Part shown: in pieces, positions 55,146-63,532 of the stretch
Layout: every line of letters starts with the position of its first letter
How positions within the stretch are numbered: position 1 is the first letter of the stretch
NCBI RefSeq assembly: GCF_002109385.1
Contig: NZ_CP020814.1
Span: 2,875,501 to 2,939,500 of the forward strand
Origin: Halalkalibacter krulwichiae
Lineage (GTDB): Bacteria > Bacillota > Bacilli > Bacillales > Bacillaceae_D
Reading direction: 5' to 3'
Length of the DNA: 64,000 bases
The notes under the pieces: generated by a model
Database searches by the model: none
What the model saw: the letters and a program-made list of their open reading frames with translations, nothing else
What the model was told of the DNA's origin: nothing
Made by a program: the position numbers and the translations under genes

Positions 55146-57155
55146 TTAACGGATTGCTTTGAATTGTTTAACGACATTTTCAACTGTAAATCCATATTCT
55201 TCTAACAACTTACCTGCTGGTGCTGATGCCCCAAATTGATCTATAGCCAACACGTCACCCGCATCTCCTACATATTTGCTCCATCCTAATGATGAACCCA
55301 TCTCAATTCCAAGACGAACCTTAACATTCTTAGGTAAAACTTCTTCTTTATATTCTGCTGATTGTTTCTCAAAACGATCCCAGCTTGGCATACTCACGAC
55401 AGAAACAAAAATACCTTCCTTTTCTAACTCTTTTTGAGCGTTAAACGCCAATGATACCTCTGACCCTGATGCAAGCAGCAAACCACTCCCTTCGCCTTTA
55501 GCTACCGATACTACATATGCACCTTTACTAACACCCTCATAAACAACTGTATCACTTGCAGCGAGTGTTGGTAAATCTTGACGAGTTAAAACTAAAGCAG
55601 TTGGTGTATCTGTGCTTTCAATCGCTAATCTCCATGCTGCTACGGTCTCTTTTGCATCAGCAGGACGAATAGTTGAAACTCCCGGCATAGCACGTAACGA
55701 TGCTAATTGCTCAACAGGTTCATGTGTAGGTCCATCTTCACCTACAGCAATACTATCATGTGTAAATACATACGTTACTGGTAATTTCATTAAAGCAGCT
55801 AAACGAATGGCTGGGCGAAGATAATCAGAAAATACGAAGAACGTAGCACCAAATACTTTCATTCCACCATGGATTGCCATCCCATTCATAGCAGCTCCCA
55901 TTGCAAACTCACGTACCCCAAACCAGACATTACGAGCAGCAAAGCTATCAATTCCATAATTCTTCTCAGAGGCAATAAGTGTTTTGTTTGATCCTGCTAA
56001 GTCAGCAGAGCCCCCAATTAATTGTGGTATTGAATTAGCCGCTGCATTGAGCGCTTTTCCAGAAGAAGCACGTGTAGCCACCTTTTCCCCTTCTTTAAAA
56101 GTAGGTAACTCCCCTTCCCAATTATCTGGAAGTTTTCCGGCTAAAGCCGCTTCAAATTGATTTGCTAATTCCGGATATGCTTTTTTATATTTCTCGAAAA
56201 GTTCATTCCAAACCGCTTCTTTTTGTTGACCGTTCTTTGTAAATGTCTCGAAATGTTTTGCAGCTTCTTCCGGAACATAGAACGGTTCTTCGTGTTTCCA
56301 ATTATAAGCTTCTTTCGTTAATTGAATTTCATCTTTACCAAGTGGCGCACCATGAGAAGCAGACTTACCAGATTTATTTGGCGAACCAAAACCAATTACT
56401 GTCTTCACTTCAATTAGTGTTGGACGATGTAAATCTGCTTTTGCTTCTTGTAATGCTTTCTGAATTGAATCTAAATCATTTCCATCTTCGACACGAATTA
56501 CTTGCCAACCATAAGCTTTAAATCGATCTTCTACACTTTCAGAGAATGATAGATTTAAATCTCCGTCTAAAGAAATATCATTTGAGTCATACATCACAAC
56601 TAGACGGCCCAGTTTTAAGTGCCCAGCTAGTGAAGCCGCTTCTGCTGAAACACCTTCCATTAGATCTCCATCACCACAAATACTATATGTAAAGTGATCA
56701 ACAAGATCATAACCTTCTTTGTTGTAAGTTGCAGCAAGGTGTCTTTCTGCCATAGCCATCCCTACAGCCATTGCAATTCCTTGTCCTAGAGGACCTGTTG
56801 TTGCTTCCACACCCGGGGTATGCCCTAACTCTGGGTGTCCAGGTGTCTTACTTCCCCATTGACGAAAACTCTTTAAATCTTCCATCGTTACATCGTAGCC
56901 GAATAAATGAAGCATGCTGTATAACAACATTGAACCATGACCCGCAGACAATACAAAACGATCTCGATTAAACCAATTCGGGTTAACTGGGTTATGATTC
57001 ATTTCCTTAGCCCATAACGTATAAGCCATTGGAGCAGCTCCCATTGGCATACCGGGATGCCCCGAGTTTGCCTTTTCAATTCCATCAATTGATAACGTTC
57101 TAATTGTGTTAATAGCTAGTTGATCTAATTCCTTCTTATCCATAGTTGTTTGCAT
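55146..57155 (-). CDS. tkt: transketolase
   Basis: This 669-residue ThDP enzyme moves C2 units between pentose phosphates. It has [37 protein letters not shown] (ThDP/Mg motif), [17 protein letters not shown] and the C-terminal [15 protein letters not shown] and [20 protein letters not shown]. The ATG at 57155 is chosen because AAGGAGC precedes it; an upstream ATG overlaps the previous gene. It fits the use of ribulose 5-phosphate formed by Gnd. Confidence 0.95.
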   Translation of the reverse strand: MQTTMDKKELDQLAINTIRTLSIDGIEKANSGHPGMPMGAAPMAYTLWAKEMNHNPVNPNWFNRDRFVLSAGHGSMLLYSMLHLFGYDVTMEDLKSFRQWGSKTPGHPELGHTPGVEATTGPLGQGIAMAVGMAMAERHLAATYNKEGYDLVDHFTYSICGDGDLMEGVSAEAASLAGHLKLGRLVVMYDSNDISLDGDLNLSFSESVEDRFKAYGWQVIRVEDGNDLDSIQKALQEAKADLHRPTLIEVKTVIGFGSPNKSGKSASHGAPLGKDEIQLTKEAYNWKHEEPFYVPEEAAKHFETFTKNGQQKEAVWNELFEKYKKAYPELANQFEAALAGKLPDNWEGELPTFKEGEKVATRASSGKALNAAANSIPQLIGGSADLAGSNKTLIASEKNYGIDSFAARNVWFGVREFAMGAAMNGMAIHGGMKVFGATFFVFSDYLRPAIRLAALMKLPVTYVFTHDSIAVGEDGPTHEPVEQLASLRAMPGVSTIRPADAKETVAAWRLAIESTDTPTALVLTRQDLPTLAASDTVVYEGVSKGAYVVSVAKGEGSGLLLASGSEVSLAFNAQKELEKEGIFVSVVSMPSWDRFEKQSAEYKEEVLPKNVKVRLGIEMGSSLGWSKYVGDAGDVLAIDQFGASAPAGKLLEEYGFTVENVVKQFKAIR

Positions 57156-57182
57156 TATTAATAGCTCCTTTTTATCCTTCAT

Positions 57183-58055
57183 CTATACAACACTAGCAAT
57201 GCTAGCTTGAAAAAATGCCTTATTATCTTGTAATAATAGCCTACCTGATCCTTCATTGGATTTGCTCCAATTAATGGCCTCAAAAGCAATATGTTTTGCT
57301 AGAAGGCGATCAATGGCCGTAGGAGATTTACCCATACATTGCGCTTCGTCGACCTTGGTAAAGCTCCACGAAATTTCATTCAAATTTGCAAGTAAATGAT
57401 TCTCAACCGTTTTTAAATCGACACGATCATCAAAAATGAGAAAAGAATGATTTTTTTCAGATCTGATCTTATCGTTTATAACTCCAAACAAATCCTCAGT
57501 GGAATCAACTTCCCAATAGCAGATTAAATCTCCAATCGTAATAGCTAGATCTTTTGCTAAATTACTTCCATCCACACCAGGTACTTGTACGCCAAAAAGA
57601 CGGAATTGATCATGTCTACAAGATGAAATCGTATCTTCAATTTTATAAATATCTTCAACAACGGCATTCAAAGCAGAATCATAGCCAAGGGATTGTTTCG
57701 ATTCTGTAATGTCATTATATATGGACACAGGAATAAACAAGGCTCTTATCTTTAATTCGTTTGTGAGATGTTCAAAAAAGTGATAAGCCTTTCTTCCTCC
57801 TAATACGAAAACTGCATCATACATAAGTAAATCTGTTTCTTCTAACGAAATAGGAGCCCGCGGAGCCTAACAACGCAATAGTTTACCACCATAAGTGCGC
57901 CAATTAATTAAATCTTCTTTTACAATCTGCTTATGATTCTTTTTTTCCTCAATTGCATAAAGCTGGTGATCTTTTATGAGTTGATTGACAATGTCATAAG
58001 TTAATTGATTTACAATTGAATAACCCGATTCTATATTAATCATTCCAATTTTCAT
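57183..58055 (-). pseudogene. degenerate phosphofructokinase-like gene with in-frame amber codon
   Basis: Without the stop it would encode 290 residues that follow ATP-dependent PfkA through much of its length: GGKLLRC where PfkA has its GG...ARC turn, SLGYDSALNAVVEDIYKI (PfkA IGFDTALNT region) and CMGKSPTAIDRLLAKHIAFEA (PfkA RGGSPTAFDRVLA). Codon 63 is TAG (57867-57869), and the same frame continues. Key residues are gone: the N-terminal GGD/PG ATP loop reads NIESGYS, GGDGS reads LGGRK, and the catalytic aspartate of TIDND is Y in SIYND. It is either a dying paralogue, a regulatory pseudo-enzyme with a sequencing error, or made as two pieces; an ATG 14 codons after the stop could start the second. 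Confidence 0.7.
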
Positions 58056-58126
58056 TAAATCCCTCCTCCCATTTCACGACAAATATTAAAATACAACCAC
58101 TTGTAATAATCGAACTATTCAGTTAA

Positions 58127-58609
58127 TTACTGATCCATTTGATTGTTAATTTGTTTCCAAACTTGTTCATATACTTTTTTTATCGGAAGTTGATATACGT
58201 CTGCAACTTTCTTACAATCTTCAAATTCTGGTGATCTCTGAACAATTTCTCCCTTATATATTCCTTCCTTGACAGTGATCGGTCCCCACTGTGTGAGGAC
58301 TTTTCTAAACTGCCTTTCCAAACGATGTACGGTTACCGGATAATATCGTATTCCTAGAGTCGTCGTTTCTCTAAAAAGTATATCTTCCATTTTTCGTACG
58401 TTATCTTGTGAACAAAGTAACTGGAGCAACGTAGCTGGTCTATTTTTTTTCATATAGATGGGGGTATAGAAAACATCATTCGCCCCTTGTTCAAATAATA
58501 GATCCATTACATAACCAAGCCATTCCCCAGGTATATCGTCGAGGTTCACTTCCATTTTTACCATTAAGTCATCAATATGCTCATTGTTAGGAGGGGGCTG
58601 TCGATACAC
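58127..58609 (-). CDS. larC2: nickel-pincer cofactor protein LarC, C-terminal part (LarC2)
   Basis: This 160-residue protein contains the LarC C-terminal domain: VKMEVNLDDIPGEWLGYVMDLLFEQGANDVFYTPIYMKKNRPATLL. LarC inserts nickel into the pincer cofactor precursor in a CTP-dependent step. Here it is separate from LarC1: the LarC1 stop, then a TGA in the LarC2 frame, then GTG at 58609 with AGAGGAG upstream. In Lactiplantibacillus plantarum the two halves are joined by translational frameshifting; the intervening stop makes a simple version of that unlikely here. Confidence 0.82.
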   Translation of the reverse strand: MYRQPPPNNEHIDDLMVKMEVNLDDIPGEWLGYVMDLLFEQGANDVFYTPIYMKKNRPATLLQLLCSQDNVRKMEDILFRETTTLGIRYYPVTVHRLERQFRKVLTQWGPITVKEGIYKGEIVQRSPEFEDCKKVADVYQLPIKKVYEQVWKQINNQMDQ

Positions 58610-58629
58610 CTTTCAAAAACTCCTCTCTG

Positions 58630-59463
58630 CTAGAATTCTTCGCCAATGACTAAACGCAGTACATTCGGGTGATCTTTAAAAGTCTTCGTTCCTGCTCCAT
58701 AACCGACTTCAATTACTTTCATTGTTGGCAATGAACAGAATTCTTCTACAAGAACGGATGCAATTGCTGCTCCAGTCGGAGTTGTTAACTCCGCTTTCAC
58801 CTCACTCTGAACAACTGGTAATTGTTTCAACATCTCTAATGTAGCAGGTGCTGGCACAGGGTAAACACCATGGTCTATTCGAATTTTTCCTGTACCTACA
58901 GGAATGGGAGCAGATTTAACCTTCCCAATCTCCATCTTCTCTAGCAAGATAGCAACCCCAACAATATCAATTATTGAATCTACAGCACCAACCTCGTGAA
59001 AGTGAACCGTTTCTAAAGGTTCATTATGAATTCTACCTTCTGCGACGCCGATCTTTTTAAAAATATTCAAAGCTGTCTCTTTCACTTGTTGCGATAAATC
59101 AGTAGCATTAATGAGTGTAACAATGTCTTTATATGATCTGTGATGGTGATGTCCACCATGAGTGTGGTTGTGATTATGATCATGTCCATGACTGTGTTCA
59201 TGTCCATGACTGTGTTCATGACTATGACTATGTTCATGTCCATGACTGTGTTCATGCTCTTCCGTTTTTAATAACACATCAAACTTGGTACTAGTTATAC
59301 CATTTTTGACTACTTTATTTGACACTAATTCATATTCCTCATCAATCTTGAGCTTAGTTAATTCCTTCTTTAGCTCAGAGAAATCTCCTCCTGCATCAAG
59401 AAGAGCACCGATCATCATATCTCCACTAATTCCAGAAAAACAATCTATATAAAGTGTTTTCAT
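58630..59463 (-). CDS. larC1: nickel-pincer cofactor protein LarC, N-terminal part (LarC1)
   Basis: This 277-residue LarC N-terminal domain begins LYIDCFSGISGDMMIGALLDAG. A striking histidine-rich loop (residues 70-108, repeats of HEHSHG) is typical and probably holds nickel. Conserved FHEVGAVDSIIDIVG and TPTGAAIASVL follow. It overlaps larB by four bases (ATGA), so the two are translationally coupled. With LarC2 it installs Ni in pyridinium-3,5-bisthiocarboxylate mononucleotide. Confidence 0.9.
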   Translation of the reverse strand: MKTLYIDCFSGISGDMMIGALLDAGGDFSELKKELTKLKIDEEYELVSNKVVKNGITSTKFDVLLKTEEHEHSHGHEHSHSHEHSHGHEHSHGHDHNHNHTHGGHHHHRSYKDIVTLINATDLSQQVKETALNIFKKIGVAEGRIHNEPLETVHFHEVGAVDSIIDIVGVAILLEKMEIGKVKSAPIPVGTGKIRIDHGVYPVPAPATLEMLKQLPVVQSEVKAELTTPTGAAIASVLVEEFCSLPTMKVIEVGYGAGTKTFKDHPNVLRLVIGEEF

Positions 59464-60212
59464 GCATCCTTTGCCCCTTTTTGCGCTAATTGATAAATTA
59501 GTGCAGCGTTATATGCTCCTCCAAATCCATTATCAATATTGACAACACTTATTCCTGAGGCACAAGAATTTAGCATTGTTAAGAGCGCCGACAAACCTTG
59601 AAAATTAGCCCCATAACCTATACTTGTCGGTACGGCAATAACTGGATGGGAAACAAGTCCTCCAATAACACTAGGCAAAGCACCTTCCATACCAGCTACA
59701 ACTACCGAAACGGTTGCCTGTTGAATTTCTTGATAATGATCAAATAACCGGTGTATACCAGCCACCCCAACATCATAAATTCGATGAACTTCGCACCCTA
59801 GAGCTTCTGCAGTAATAGCAGCTTCTTCAGCCACATTTAAATCTGAAGTACCAGCACAAATGACATTTATATATCCGTGGCCGTTTTTTGGAATTTCCTT
59901 CTTCCATAATAAAATTCGTGCCGCTTCATGGTATTGAAACTCTGGACAAACTAAAATAACTTTCTCTGCTTTTTCTTTAGAAATTCTTGTCACAAGTACG
60001 TTGTTATTATGGTTTCTTAATGACTGGATAATAGAAATGATTTGCTCTGGTGTTTTCCCTTCTCCATAAACAATCTCAGGAAACCCTTGTCTTTTCTTCC
60101 TATGATGATCCACTTTGGCAAAGCCAAGATCTTCATAGGTTGCTAATTTAGTCCGCGCTTCGTCTATACTTAACGTACCATTTTGAACTTGTTTTAAAAT
60201 ATCTTCTAACAT
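59460..60212 (-). CDS. larB: nickel-pincer cofactor biosynthesis protein LarB
   Basis: This 250-residue protein carboxylates nicotinic acid adenine dinucleotide in the first step of pincer-cofactor synthesis. The family pattern is clear: the N-terminal FAKVDHHRKKRQGFPEIVYGEGKTPEQI, then the PurE-like domain with VICAGTSDLNVAEEAAITAEALGCEV, YDVGVAGIHRL, VAGMEGALPSVIGGLV and PTSIGYGANFQGLSALL. The ATG at 60212 is preferred to a GTG three codons upstream. Confidence 0.92.
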   Translation of the reverse strand: MLEDILKQVQNGTLSIDEARTKLATYEDLGFAKVDHHRKKRQGFPEIVYGEGKTPEQIISIIQSLRNHNNNVLVTRISKEKAEKVILVCPEFQYHEAARILLWKKEIPKNGHGYINVICAGTSDLNVAEEAAITAEALGCEVHRIYDVGVAGIHRLFDHYQEIQQATVSVVVAGMEGALPSVIGGLVSHPVIAVPTSIGYGANFQGLSALLTMLNSCASGISVVNIDNGFGGAYNAALIYQLAQKGAKDA

Positions 60213-60273
60213 TTTGAACACTCACTTTACTATTAAAATGATTACTCCCTAATTTATCATTTGTTAGAAGAAT

Positions 60274-61746
60274 TTAAAAATACTTCGATAAGTCTCTGCC
60301 TAGTTTTTCGTATTTGCTGTAAATTTCTTTATAAACTAGGTGGTTTTGCTTATTCGGTTTAATGACATCACCCATTGGAACATTCTTCTTAATCTCTTCG
60401 AAGGAGTCAACTTTTCCAATCGAGACTAGACCAGTCCAAGCCGCTCCCCATGCAGCACTATGGTGGCTTTCAGGAACATATACTTCCTTATCAAAAACAT
60501 CAGCTAACATTTGAAGCCATAATGGAGACCTTGACAACCCTCCATTTACATAAAGCTTGTTAGGCTCACCAGCAATCCGTTCTAGAGCTTGTCCAATTTG
60601 GTATAAATTAAATGTAATTCCTTCTAATACTGCACGGACAAAATGTTGTTTCTTATGTGTAATAGTTACTCCAAAAAAGTTTCCTTTTGCCTGTTGATTC
60701 CATAAAGGCGCTCTCTCACCATTAATATAAGGGTGAAACAATATCCCTTCTGCCCCTGGTAACACTTGCTCGGCTTCTTTTGTTAGTTCATCAAAGCTTC
60801 CTTCATAATTAAGTAACTCTTTCAACCACTGAAGGGCAATTCCTCCATTATTTGTAGGTCCTCCAATAATGGAGTATTCTTTTGAAAAAGCATAGCAAAA
60901 TGTCTCATGTTTATGATCTATAGATGCATTTTTGGAGAATTGTCTAATTGCTCCACTCGTTCCAGCGGTTATTGCTACCTCACCTGGTAAGATTGCTCCA
61001 ATTCCTAAATTCGCTAATTGGCCATCAGCAGATCCAATGACAAATGGAACATTAACATTTATGCCCATTTCCATTGCAATCTCACTTTTGAATCCTTTTA
61101 TACATTCTGTCGGTGGAACAATTGTTGAAAGCTGTTCTTTAGAAACTGCTGCGATTTCCAGTGCTTCTTCGTCCCATTGGAAACTGTTAAGGTTAAACAA
61201 ACCTGTAGCCGATGCCATTGCAAAATCAACAACTCTTTGACCGAACCATTTTAAAATGACAAATTCCTTGATTGACATAAAGTGAGCAGCTTGCTGATAA
61301 GGCTCATATCTGTTTTCTTTCATCCAGATTAGCTTAGTTAACGGAGACATCGGATGATTAGGCATACCCGTCTTTTGATAAAGCTTAAAACCTTCCAGTT
61401 GTTTTAATTTTTCTGCTTGCTCCGTACTTCGACCATCCGCCCAAATAATAGCTCTGCCTAAAGCATCGCCATCATGATCAACACAAATTAAAGAATGCAT
61501 CGCACTTGAAAACCCTACGGTCAAAAGTTCATCTTCTTTTATTTGCGCTTTTTCTACAGCAGAACGAACAGCAAGAACTGCTAGACGTTCAATTTCATTT
61601 GGATCTTGTTCAACCCAGCCAGTCTGAGGATAATAAGAAGTAATCATCTCCTCAGCTTCTGCGACCACATTTCCTTGTAAATTGAACACGACCGCTTTTG
61701 CGCTCGTAGTACCAAGGTCAAGTCCTATTACCAACTCTCTTGACAT
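60274..61746 (-). CDS. gntK: gluconokinase (FGGY family)
   Basis: This 490-residue FGGY kinase is closely similar to B. subtilis GntK throughout: LDLGTTSAKAVVF, FSSAMHSLICVD, IIWADGRSTEQA, GMPNHPMSPLTKLIWM, VVDFAMASATGLFNLN, TAGTSGAIRQF, GGPTNNGGIALQW, HPYINGERAPLWN and FFGVTITHKKQHFVRAVLEGITFNLY. It phosphorylates D-gluconate to 6-phosphogluconate. It lies between larE and larB, that is, inside the cofactor genes, which ties the nickel enzyme to gluconate. No gntP permease is visible in the window. Confidence 0.88.
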   Translation of the reverse strand: MSRELVIGLDLGTTSAKAVVFNLQGNVVAEAEEMITSYYPQTGWVEQDPNEIERLAVLAVRSAVEKAQIKEDELLTVGFSSAMHSLICVDHDGDALGRAIIWADGRSTEQAEKLKQLEGFKLYQKTGMPNHPMSPLTKLIWMKENRYEPYQQAAHFMSIKEFVILKWFGQRVVDFAMASATGLFNLNSFQWDEEALEIAAVSKEQLSTIVPPTECIKGFKSEIAMEMGINVNVPFVIGSADGQLANLGIGAILPGEVAITAGTSGAIRQFSKNASIDHKHETFCYAFSKEYSIIGGPTNNGGIALQWLKELLNYEGSFDELTKEAEQVLPGAEGILFHPYINGERAPLWNQQAKGNFFGVTITHKKQHFVRAVLEGITFNLYQIGQALERIAGEPNKLYVNGGLSRSPLWLQMLADVFDKEVYVPESHHSAAWGAAWTGLVSIGKVDSFEEIKKNVPMGDVIKPNKQNHLVYKEIYSKYEKLGRDLSKYF

Positions 61747-61839
61747 TTTGCATCTTCCTCTTCAAAAAATTGTAATTAGATACGAAACAGACAACTAAAC
61801 GTTTGCCATCTGAAAATACTCTTTATGATTACGAAATGT

Positions 61840-62640
61840 TTATGATAGAACTTTATTCATACTACCACTCTGATAGCCAATTAAATCCAATGTAACATAT
61901 TTATAACCATAAGTTTGTAACTCCTTTGAAATAGCTTCATGATTGTCTAACACCATTTTCATGTCTTTTGGTTCGACTTCAATTCTCGCCATTTCCTGAT
62001 GAGTTCGCACTCTAACTTGACGAATACCGTGCGATTTCAAATATGCTTCAGCTTTTTCAACTTTCGTAAGCTTCTCTTTCGTAATTGTTTCGCCATATGC
62101 AATCCTTGAAGATAAACATGCAAATGAAGGTTTATCCCATGTCGGTAAACCAAATTGCTTAGAGAGCTCTCTTATTTCTTGCTTAAATAGTTGAGCCTCC
62201 TGCAACGGACCACGAACTCCCTTTTCCTTCGCAGCTTTCATTCCCGGTCGATGTTCATTCATGTCGTCTGATATGACTCCATATACTACATTTTCGTAGC
62301 CTTTTTCTTCCATAACAGGAATTAAAAGCTCAAACAAACTATTCTTACAAAAGTAGCACCGATTTTTATCATTTTCTGTATAACCTGGAATTGCCAATTC
62401 AGAAGTTTCTATAACTTGATGCTCTACTCCAATCCTCTTAGCTAATTCTTTTGCTTCCAATAATTCAGATGATGGATAAGTCTCAGAATCTGCAGTTACC
62501 GCTAATACCCGCTCACTTCCTAATGCATCGACAGCTGCTTTTAATAAGAATGTACTATCAACACCACCAGAAAAAGCTACTACAACCGACTTCATTTCTT
62601 GGAGAATTGAAACTAACTTCTGATATTTATCTTTAACCAT
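61840..62640 (-). CDS. larE: sacrificial sulfur transferase LarE
   Basis: This 266-residue PP-loop protein has SGGVDST (24-30), which adenylates the pincer precursor, and C175 in PSFACLSSR, at the position of the sacrificial cysteine of known LarE. Two more cysteines form NRCYFC (95, 98). LarE converts both carboxylates to thiocarboxylates. The ATG at 62640 is chosen because AGGGAGAGG precedes it. Gaps to neighbours are under 100 bases. Confidence 0.92.
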   Translation of the reverse strand: MVKDKYQKLVSILQEMKSVVVAFSGGVDSTFLLKAAVDALGSERVLAVTADSETYPSSELLEAKELAKRIGVEHQVIETSELAIPGYTENDKNRCYFCKNSLFELLIPVMEEKGYENVVYGVISDDMNEHRPGMKAAKEKGVRGPLQEAQLFKQEIRELSKQFGLPTWDKPSFACLSSRIAYGETITKEKLTKVEKAEAYLKSHGIRQVRVRTHQEMARIEVEPKDMKMVLDNHEAISKELQTYGYKYVTLDLIGYQSGSMNKVLS

Positions 62641-62686
62641 TGGCCTCTCCCTTCTAAAACGTACAGCTAACTTCATTTTTTTCAAT

Positions 62687-62706
62687 CTAGTTCATATTAG
62701 AACTAG
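62687..62706 (-). promoter_or_regulatory. hairpin between the SDR gene and larE
   Basis: CTAGTTC (62687-62693) pairs with GAACTAG (62700-62706) around a 6-base loop in the 67-base gap. It may alter the ratio of upstream to downstream expression. No T-run follows. Confidence 0.35.
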
Positions 62707-62707
62707 G

Positions 62708-63478
62708 TTAGATTGTCATACTACCGAAACCACCGTCCACTCTAATAAGTGCACCTGTTACAAAGCTTGATGCCTTATCAGATGAAAGCCAAACAGCTGC
62801 ACCTTGAAGTTCATCTGGCTCACCAAAGCGATTCATCGGAGTGTGGTTCATAATCGATTGAACTCGTTCTTCACTTAATATTTTACGATTTTGCTCCGCT
62901 GGGAAAAATCCTGGAATGATTGCATTTACACGGATGCCATGTGGAGCAAATTCTCTCGCAAGGAACTGTGTCATGCTATTTACACCGGCTTTAGAAACAG
63001 AGTATGTGAATACTTTTGATAGTGGTGTAGTTGAAGAAACGGACGAAATGTTTATAATACTCCCTTTTCTTTCTTGCTCAATCATTTTCTTTGCAAAGAT
63101 TTGACAAGTAACAACAATTCCCTTTAAATTAACATCCATAATATCATCCCACTCATCCATCTCTAAGTCAAAAAATGGAGTCGCACTATTTTTTCCTGGT
63201 GCATTTAGAACGATATCCCATCCGCCAGACCATTGCTCAATTTCACTTGCTGCCTTTTCTAAAGATTCGCGGGAACTAACGTCAGCAACAAATGCTTTGG
63301 CAGTTCCACCGTTCTCTTCGATTTCTTGAACAACTTGATTGGCTTTTTCAAGGTTTCGTCCAAGAATGGCTACTTTTGCACCATGTTCTGCTAATCCTTT
63401 TGAAATAGAAGCTCCTAAAACACTATTTCCTCCAATTGCTACAGCTGTTTTACCAGATAAATCAAATAAATTTCCCAT
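62708..63478 (-). CDS. SDR oxidoreductase, mannonate/gluconate type
   Basis: This 256-residue short-chain dehydrogenase has AIGGNSVLGASISKGL (cofactor loop), LNAPGKN in place of NNAG, the catalytic S...YSVSK set (INISSVSS, YSVSK) and IIPGFFPAEQNRKILSEERVQ with HTPMNRFGEPDELQGA. That last segment is typical of the SDR group that includes Bacillus D-mannonate oxidoreductase (YjmF/UxuB) and 5-keto-gluconate reductases. It could reduce D-fructuronate to D-mannonate or act on a keto-gluconate, providing a substrate for the LarA-type epimerase next to it. Confidence 0.8.
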   Translation of the reverse strand: MGNLFDLSGKTAVAIGGNSVLGASISKGLAEHGAKVAILGRNLEKANQVVQEIEENGGTAKAFVADVSSRESLEKAASEIEQWSGGWDIVLNAPGKNSATPFFDLEMDEWDDIMDVNLKGIVVTCQIFAKKMIEQERKGSIINISSVSSTTPLSKVFTYSVSKAGVNSMTQFLAREFAPHGIRVNAIIPGFFPAEQNRKILSEERVQSIMNHTPMNRFGEPDELQGAAVWLSSDKASSFVTGALIRVDGGFGSMTI

Positions 63479-63532
63479 TTTGTTCTCCCCTTAATAAAAT
63501 ATGGTTTTGAAAATTAATTTAAAATAAGCATC

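Noticed and set aside
58609..58660. Programmed frameshift joining LarC1 and LarC2
   Set aside because: The LarC2 frame has a TGA between the LarC1 stop and the LarC2 GTG, so a single slip cannot give a fusion; separate translation is simpler.
59150..59262. Tandem DNA repeats of CATGACTGTGTT type
   Set aside because: They are the codons of the histidine-rich loop of LarC1, in frame and expected for this protein, not a separate repeat element.
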